From: Chalciporus piperatus
Lineage: Eukaryota; Basidiomycota; Agaricomycetes; Boletales; Boletaceae
DNA length: 64,000 nt
Direction of reading: 5' to 3'
Assembly: GCA_038093975.1 (NCBI GenBank)
Contig: JBBPTG010000050.1
Coordinates: 62,001 to 126,000, forward strand
Numbering within the stretch: the first letter of the stretch is position 1; each line of letters begins with the position of its first letter. Below the pieces are notes generated by a model. That model was given only the letters and a program-made list of their open reading frames with translations. It was not told where the DNA came from and ran no database searches. Made by a program: the position numbers and the translations under genes. Shown here piece by piece: positions 58,040 through 64,000 of the stretch.

Positions 58040-58471
58040 TCATCCAATGATGATGTTGGCCGCGAGGTCTTTGCCCTCATGCACCGTGAATTTGACTTCA
58101 ACCTTGGTTCCGGCTGCACTAGTGACGTCATACTCTGACAACTGTTTCTCCCTCATGAAGTCCCTCCCTCCTTTGTTGTAGTACTGCGAGTTGATCAACA
58201 GGCCAGTCTCTTCGGGACCAAGTCCGGTCACCGCGTCGCACCAGCGCTTGTTGTTGTGAACACCGACAGCGATCAGGATCCGCTCGCCTTTGTCGGACAT
58301 CAGCCTGATGGTGCCCGACGTGCCACTACCACCCATGGTAAGGATGCAGTGACCATCTTGCTCAGACCAGGTTCCGCCGTTGGCGAAGTTGAAGACGGTC
58401 TTCTCGACGACGGAGAAGTGGCCGCGAGCAGGGTTGGCCTGGTAGAGGGCAAGCTTGATAGAGTAAGACAT
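58040..58471 (-). CDS. Fungal fruit-body lectin (Agaricus bisporus lectin type)
   Basis: Sugar-binding protein of the FB_lectin family (actinoporin-like fold, binds T-antigen disaccharide and GlcNAc). Single exon, ATG at 58471 to TGA at 58040: 143 residues, the family's usual length. Family motifs: MSYSIKLALYQANPARGHF, ANGGTWSEQDGHCILTMGGS, GTSGTIRLMSDKGERI, VGVHNNKRWCDAVTGL, INSQYYNKGGRDFMREKQL, and a C-terminal GKDLAANIIIG. An upstream in-frame ATG (58549) is less likely. A TATATAAA box lies about 106 bp upstream, suggesting strong regulated expression. No signal peptide: these lectins are cytosolic. They are thought to protect fruiting bodies against nematodes and insects. Confidence 0.95.
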   Translation of the reverse strand: MSYSIKLALYQANPARGHFSVVEKTVFNFANGGTWSEQDGHCILTMGGSGTSGTIRLMSDKGERILIAVGVHNNKRWCDAVTGLGPEETGLLINSQYYNKGGRDFMREKQLSEYDVTSAAGTKVEVKFTVHEGKDLAANIIIG

Positions 58472-58576
58472 GGTTTCTAGTATGGAATCTTCAGTATGAC
58501 AGCGCGGAGAATGAGGAAAAGACGGACTTGTTGGGATGAGGGATTCCATTGAGAAATCCTGGAAGCAGTGGGGTGG

Positions 58577-58584
58577 TTTATATA
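58577..58584 (-). promoter_or_regulatory. TATA box of the lectin gene
   Basis: Reads TATATAAA on the minus strand, 106 bp upstream of the lectin start codon, within a G/T-rich flank. Position and sequence fit a core promoter. Confidence 0.7.
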
Positions 58585-59281
58585 GTGTGTTTCGTGTCCG
58601 AGTTGAGCCATGTCACTTCACTTGACGAGGGGCAGAGGCTTCTCTTGCACCCGGGGGGACCCAAGGCGGGAGGAAGGGGTGGTTGAACGTTGAGGATTCA
58701 TCACCGTCGTTCTCGGCCGCTCCAAAGGGCTGTCAGCTTCGAGTTAGTGCAAGACTGTGGTCAGTCCAGAGCGTTGAAACAAGAGCGCTGTCGATGTCGA
58801 TCTGGGATATAGAAGGAACACTTACAATCCAGGATTCATTATCGCAATACAGCCGCTGTGTTCCGCAGAAAATTGCAAAACTTGGTCGATGTGGTAGCAG
58901 CTCGGAGTTTGAGATCTTGAGACTGCTACTAACGGTTCTGATCGTGACGGAACGCACCAATGGGCGGAGACGAAAAACATTATTACTGGCGTTACATTTG
59001 CTCGTCCTACATAGGTCTTCGCCAAATCATCCTGGGTATTGGCGCGTACATGAGCGTGTTGCGCTGTCGCAAGGGCACGAACGATGGACCATAACAAGGT
59101 GTTCAATTACCTGCAACGGACCATATCACATCCGAAGTACTTTGTTGATGTAGCTATGTAGGACCGAGCCGCTCCACAGACAAATCAATCGCCATATTTC
59201 CGCTAGTTCGTCACACGCACATCGACTAGAAAGCCCATCTGTATTACCCTGGATGCAAAACGGTCTACAGCCCAAGATACT
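58585..59281. other. Intergenic, lectin upstream region
   Basis: Contains a 156-codon plus-strand frame (58683-59153) without motif, judged spurious. Likely upstream regulatory sequence of the lectin and 3' flank of the derlin gene. Confidence 0.4.
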
Positions 59282-60280
59282 CTACTGGCTGCCAAGCCGT
59301 TGGCCGGATCCCCAGGTGTGACCGGCTACACGGCCACTTGCTGGCTGCGCGCGTTCTCTTGGTGCAAACGCTTGGTAACCACCCCTGTTGGCAGCCGTAT
59401 GTTCCCCTTCGCGTTCGCCGAAGAAATCTCTCAACCATCTCGGTGCAAGAGCCAAACTCGCAAACCTTCCTTGTTCCACCCCTCCAGCTCCGGTGCCCGC
59501 ACCCCACACTAACCACCACCAGAGGTGACCAACGATCATACCTGTCAGACCTTCGGATGCGCGGCCGTTCAACACGTCGATGACGAAAAGAGCGTATGGG
59601 AAGTATTTGACGGGGATGCTGATCAAGCCCATGATGGATGTTTGCGCACCAGGTGGCGCTAATGCGCACATCAGGTAGGTGAGGCAGTTGAGGAAGGCGT
59701 GGTCGTGCACCATGGAGTTAAGTGGACGGTTGAGCGCCTTGATTACACATGACCGTTAATCCATGGCAATGTAACCGATATAGCGCTCAGAGGCTTACAA
59801 TGACCCCGATGGAGGCAAGGAAAAGTTGCCACGCATAGTCCGAGGAACGGCGTTCATAGTGTGAAGATTCGAGACTGTTGGAATTTCGGCTGGTGGTATT
59901 TTTGATGTTGAGAGGCGAGGACGGATGAGCGAAGGCGTCAGCAAACTCACAATAACATTACAAGGTGGAATACGTATTCAAGTTTGAGCGCTAATTCGTT
60001 GGCAATGAGATTTGGGGGAAGCCGCGAATACTTGATGACCACTTACTTCCGAAGAACATGCTGGTGTAAATTCTCCATAACTGTACCCCAGTTAGGATTG
60101 CATCGAGGCGCATGATTCATGGCTCACCTGCCATCTTTTGGTGATGAATGGAGTGATGAAGAGCAAGTTGTGCATAGGCACAAAGCCCAGTATGGCGGGA
60201 ACGGTGACCCCAAGGGAAGACAATACAAGAAAACGGGTCACTGGGGGTATTTTCTTGATCTCTGCGATGATGTCTGCCAT
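59282..60280 (-). CDS. Derlin (Der1-like ER-associated degradation protein)
   Basis: Polytopic ER membrane protein of the rhomboid-pseudoprotease family that moves misfolded proteins out of the ER. The ATG at 60280 starts MADIIAEIKKIPPVTRFLVL, then LPAIL-like hydrophobic and LFITPFITKRWQ. After an intron comes IWRIYTSMFFG (near 60060, the hallmark derlin WR motif), and YAWQLFLASIGVI near 59825. The last exon (59282-59713) has HAFLNCLTYLMCALAPPGAQ, VKYFPYALFVIDVLNG and GMIVGHLWWWLVWG, which contains the conserved GH-YW-type segment of the last helices. It ends in a Gly/Arg/Gln-rich tail without a visible SHP box. A GC-rich upstream repeat (tagtagtag...tactagtac) lies at 60343-60380. Confidence 0.88.
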
Positions 60281-60529
60281 GATGGTACACAAACGAGTCG
60301 GTCGTTGGTCGTGTGTACGTGGAAGGAGGAGTACTTGGTAGTAGTAGTAGTACTAGTCGGTGTAGTACTAGTACTTAGGCCTCGAGGGGATTGCACGTGA
60401 CCTGAGGTGAAACCGACATTGGTGCCACTGCCAATGTTTTGCAGTACTCACCAGATGCGCATCGGGTTCGCCTGCGTTGTCGAGCTACTACCTGCCAGTG
60501 GGCCATGACTCAAGAGTGGTCTGCCATTG
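60281..60529. promoter_or_regulatory. Bidirectional promoter derlin / TOK1 channel
   Basis: About 250 bp between two divergent start codons. Contains a stretch of tag/gta repeats and the palindrome agtactagtact-like words at 60343-60377; these could bind a regulator or be slippage-prone. Confidence 0.5.
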
Positions 60530-63495
60530 ATGAAGCTAACTCAATTCCTCCAACAACATACAACTCCTGACGAGGAGAGCTCCCCTCAGGGGATCCGTTC
60601 GTCCCAGGAATCACGCAATGTTGGGAACTCGAAGAAAGGACCCGAGGAAACTCCTTCCGGCGATGTTGATGGAACAGCCGAAGAAGACTTGGAAATTGAG
60701 GACGACCAGGAAGCCGACCGTGATGTCCAGCCAGACAACTTGCCTTCGCGTCACAAGTTTTCGCGGATCTTATCAGTCGTATTTCCCTCCCCAAGCTCCG
60801 AGGCAGAAATACAAGCTTACGTCCCTCACTATCGGCTTCTGCCAATTCTCTCTGGCATTATCATTCCCTTTGCTATTTTGTTGGACATTCCCGGTCTCAC
60901 AGAACGTTGGTATATCCAGACGAATGGCGCTACCGTCGTGGCCTCAAAGCCTAATCCGATTTTACTTGAGGTTGGGCTCGTACTGAGTATGCTTTGCGCA
61001 GTGCTGGCCAACGTATGCATAATCATGCGATTTTTGGAGAGACGTATCCTAGCGATGACTATTCTATGCATTGTGTTTCTTTCAATTCATGGTAAGCATC
61101 TAATCCCGTTCAATGATGCGAGTATTGACCCTTTTTTCAGACATTATTAACGTCATCGTTCTGGCTGCGTTCGGCGCTTCGAAGGATGGCCACACCTATG
61201 GGCACGCATTCTGGATGACATTATGCTCCACAGTCGCCTCGTCTTTTACTAATCTGACGCTTATCTTCGACTACGTTCGAACTCCCAATTTCAAGCGAAG
61301 TGGTATGTTTCTGGAGTATCGAGTTCGAATTATATGCTTATCTCGTCATCCACCCCAGGGAGCGGTCTCACCCGGAGACAACGATCGCTAGTTATCATAA
61401 TCATCGGTCTGCTCTGCTACATTGGTCTCGGCGCCCTTATCAACGCACTTCTCCTCAACCTGTCCTTCATCAACGGATTGTACTTCACGGTCGTGACCAT
61501 CGAGACCATTGGCTTTGGGGATATCGTCCCAGATTCACCACGGTCTAGGGTCTTCATTTGCTTCTATGCGACGCTGGGCATCATTAACCTTGCTTTCGTT
61601 GTCGGGTATTTTCGCGAAACGGTCGTCGAAGGCCTCAACTTTGGTTACCGGAGGCGAATCTTAGCAATCCAGGAGAGAAGACGAGCGGCTCGTCGACGGA
61701 GACGCGCAGAAAATCGATGGAGACATGCCATCGTATGGCGTTTGCGAGCACGAAATGCGCGTATTTGGATCCCAGAGAAGGGCACAAATGGCGATCAGAC
61801 ATTTTGGTCAAAGCTTACGTTTCGCTTCTGGCGTTTCATATGGAGGCTTCGGTCGAGAGCTGTGCGGCGAACACACTTTACCCAGTGTTGGCATGGTATG
61901 GTTCTCAATCTGAAGGCGCTCCCGCAGCCCGACCTTGAGGCCGCAGCCCTTGAAGCCGGGGTTCCCCTCGATACCTTGCTCCCGTCGGACTTCTACGAGT
62001 CGGACGATCAAGATTCTTCCCTTCAGCAAGGTGATGCTGACCGTAGCTCATTGCCATGGTGGTTCGTGCGTCATCCGGTCTACCACCATGACGCACCTGT
62101 CAGCGAGCCCTTGACGCACCTCCGGCTGGGAACTATGGCTGCGATGCTAACCAAAGTTGCACTTGCGGTCAGTATGTCCGGTGCTGACCCCGACCAATCT
62201 GGTCGTCCATTTGACGCGGATCAAACCTCGTCCATCACCAGGCCTGAGATGCCCACTCCCAGCAGTTCTGGCAGCTTGTCTTCCACCATTACGGACGACA
62301 CAGAAGGAGACTTCCGTACTGTCGTTGCCGAAACTGAGAAGCATGCACATTTTGTCCGGGTTATCTTGTCTTGGGGCTGGTTCCTTGTTTTCTGGATGGT
62401 AAGCGATGTTCTCTGTGGTGGGATGGTTACTGAATCGCTCGTCATTTAGGGCGGTGCAGCGATTTTCATGGCGACAGAGGGTTGGTCATATGGATCGTCC
62501 GTATATTTTTGTAGGTATTCGTTTTTTCTGCTGGTCCACACGCTGATCGTATACATTCAACAGGCTTTATTGCCTTTACCACGATTGGTTACGGAGATTT
62601 GTCTCCCAAGACGCCAGCTGGTCGTTCAATATTTGTTGTATGGGCTTTGGTCGGCGTCGCGACCATGACTATCTTCATTTCTGGTCCGTACCATCTTTTA
62701 GCTCGCCGGGATTAAGCTGAGACCACTGTGCGCAGTCGTTGCTGAAACATTTAGCTCCCGATACAAGAATATTTTTGGTCGCAAATCGTTCAAGACGGCA
62801 GTCCAGAAGTATCGCGAACGCACCAAAGTAGACATGGGTGAGAAGAGTCAAGAAATAAGCAGCATGACGACTGTGAGGTTTCACCCGAAGGACACCGTTT
62901 ACCCAGGCGCCGACGCTACCGGAGCTGAACCGAGCGGGACTACCAACGAGACAGCTTCTGGTTCTTCAGATGAATCGGCATCTCAAGACCGTCATCAAGC
63001 ACATTCTCGCGCTCAGACATCGCTCGAGCAGCTTCCGGAACATATTCTCACAGAAGCACGTGCAATCCAGCAGTATATCCAGCTGATTGGCGACCACGAC
63101 GGCCATTTGACGGAGCCAGAGCGATATGTCGACGAGAGGATATGGAACCTCATGGATGAGATTGTGGATAGCAAGAAGCTGGCTGCGTGTACGAAGGTGG
63201 ATATCTTGAAGGATCAAGAAGCGCGCCAAGTTCGTGTTTCATCTTCGTCGCTTCGGTCTTTGGTTGGCTGACGTGCGGCATTCCTACAATAGACGCTGGT
63301 TCTGCTGGGCATGGAGAGTGAGTCGAGTGCATTTGACGTGTAGGCAAGCTGACATATCTGCAACATACAGGATCTATTCGAGAACTAGTGAGCATCGCCG
63401 AACAAGCGCTCGCGGCTGTTCAGGAGCGGGATCGGATAATTGCAACACTGGAGCAAGAGAGGGAGACGGATGAAGCGGAAGCGAGCACAGAGTAG
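60530..63495 (+). CDS. TOK1-type outward-rectifier potassium channel
   Basis: Plasma-membrane K+ channel with eight membrane segments and two pore loops, specific to fungi. Start ATG 60530 (MKLTQFLQQH; preceded by an in-frame TTG). N-terminal acidic tail, then helices LPILSGIIIPFAILLDI, LLEVGLVLSMLCAVLAN, ILAMTILCIVFLS and INVIVLAAFGA. Pore 1 is TVVTIETIGFGDIVP (near 61500). Between the pores lies an unusually long cytoplasmic loop of about 270 residues with an Arg cluster (QERRRAARRRRRAENRW) and Ser-rich stretches. A helix (HFVRVILSWGWFLVFWM) leads to pore 2, FIAFTTIGYGDLSPKTPAG (near 62590), split by introns. The C-terminal tail has helix EQLPEHILTEARAIQQYIQL and ends in a coiled coil (RDRIIATLEQERE), stop at 63493-63495. 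Both filters keep GFG/GYG. Several introns of 50-65 nt. Confidence 0.9.
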
Positions 63496-63733
63496 ATTTC
63501 CCTTTGCACGCAACTTGAACACTTGTGGACGATACGAAGGCATCACAGTAATTTATGATTATTGATCGAAACTAGCCTGAGAAGCACTCATCGTGGACCT
63601 TTGAGACTGGCTAAGAATATCTGCCTTGCCGAACAATCCAAAGGATCGGCGCAAGTAGAGCGAACTGATCTAGTCGATACACGGCCTAGCAGTACACAGA
63701 GAGCAACACAATCACCAGACGAGAGTAACAAGA
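63496..63733. other. Intergenic
   Basis: No gene seen between the channel gene and the convergent second TPR-CHAT gene. Confidence 0.4.
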
Positions 63734-64000
63734 CTACGCGCCGATGTGTACGAACAAGATCCGCTGACAAAGTGGCAGTCTCACAGTCTTCAATGCCTCG
63801 TGCAACGCGGACGCAGCACGGGTATGATCTAGACCACGATGTCCAGACTTGTTCACCATATTCCGATAGAATTCTGTCATGATCTTCTTCGCTTCAGCAT
63901 TGCCCCCCGCCCACATCGTCCCGACGACAGAACGGAAACCGACAAACTGCATCGCCGCAGCTAAGTGGATGGCATCGTCCGGACTGTCCTTGTATCCGAC
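63734..64000 (-). CDS. Second TPR-CHAT protein, C-terminal end (cut by window edge)
   Basis: The last 88 or so codons of a paralogue of the 49.5-kb gene. It opens at the window edge and reads DDAIHLAAAMQFVGFRSVVG, then TMWAGGNAEAKKIMTEFYR and ends LCQRILFVHIGA, with stop at 63734. About 55 of the last 72 residues are identical to the first copy. The catalytic His/Cys segments lie beyond the edge. The opposite orientation to the first copy, about 10.8 kb away, makes the pair an inverted duplication. Confidence 0.9.
   Translation of the reverse strand, partial: VGYKDSPDDAIHLAAAMQFVGFRSVVGTMWAGGNAEAKKIMTEFYRNMVNKSGHRGLDHTRAASALHEALKTVRLPLCQRILFVHIGA

Noticed and set aside
58683..59153. Plus-strand 156-codon frame upstream of the lectin
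   Set aside because: Composition is random-like (many Arg, Ser, Cys, Leu), without motif, and it covers the lectin's likely promoter flank.

Overview
The window is nuclear DNA of a filamentous basidiomycete, most likely an Agaricomycete. Genes are split by many 48-60 nt GT-AG introns. The families present are typically fungal: Prp3, a TOK1-type K+ channel, ATP synthase subunit J, a fruit-body lectin, a fungal GH5 cellulase and TPR-CHAT proteins. No finer taxonomic placement can be supported from the sequence alone.

Layout. 0-1 kb: 5' part of listerin (ribosome quality control), minus. 1.5-4.4 kb: dynamin-like GTPase, minus. 5.1 kb: tRNA-Gly(GCC). 5.3-7.5 kb: mitochondrial DEAD-box helicase, plus. 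7.8-10.3 kb: CTP synthase, minus. 10.6-12.1 kb: 2-hydroxyacid dehydrogenase, minus. 12.4-14.0 kb: Seh1 WD40 nucleoporin, minus. 14.5-15.0 kb: coiled-coil orphan. 15.5-16.3 kb: decayed hAT-type transposase. 16.9-19.3 kb: stonustoxin-family (MACPF-like) protein with a reading-frame discontinuity. 21.0-25.4 kb: intracellular GH1 beta-glucosidase facing a secreted GH5 endoglucanase. 27.5-30.3 kb: CIA1 and HIS5, head to tail. 30.4-33.9 kb: ubiquitin-specific protease. 35.5-36.8 kb: disordered Ser-rich protein.

37-43 kb is gene-poor. It holds three decayed copies of one repeat unit and, after them, a small five-exon orphan gene whose model closes perfectly. 43.7-47.6 kb carries QTRT2, ATP18 and a mitochondrial J-protein with a 15-nt micro-exon. 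48-49.1 kb is a mosaic of broken genes: a Cyt/volvatoxin-like fragment abuts a pseudogene of the proteasome ATPase Rpt6. The Rpt6 pseudogene was split by a local inversion of about 337 bp. 49.5-52.9 kb is a single-exon TPR-CHAT protein with 12-13 near-identical 45-residue repeats. 54.1-57.4 kb is a divergent pair, MRPL16 and PRP3, sharing a 155-bp promoter; PRP3 has a 7-nt micro-exon. Then follow an ABL-type lectin (58 kb), a derlin (59.3-60.3 kb), a TOK1-type channel (60.5-63.5 kb) and the 3' end of a second TPR-CHAT gene (63.7 kb to the window end).

Overall, housekeeping genes (translation, splicing, mitochondria, nucleotide and histidine synthesis, ER quality control) are interleaved with fast-evolving, defence-like accessory genes: TPR-CHAT protease-like proteins, SNTX- and Cyt-like pore-former families, and a lectin. 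The accessory genes sit in or beside the repeat-rich, rearranged stretches. The TPR-CHAT pair and the mosaic next to it are the best candidates for an undescribed system.
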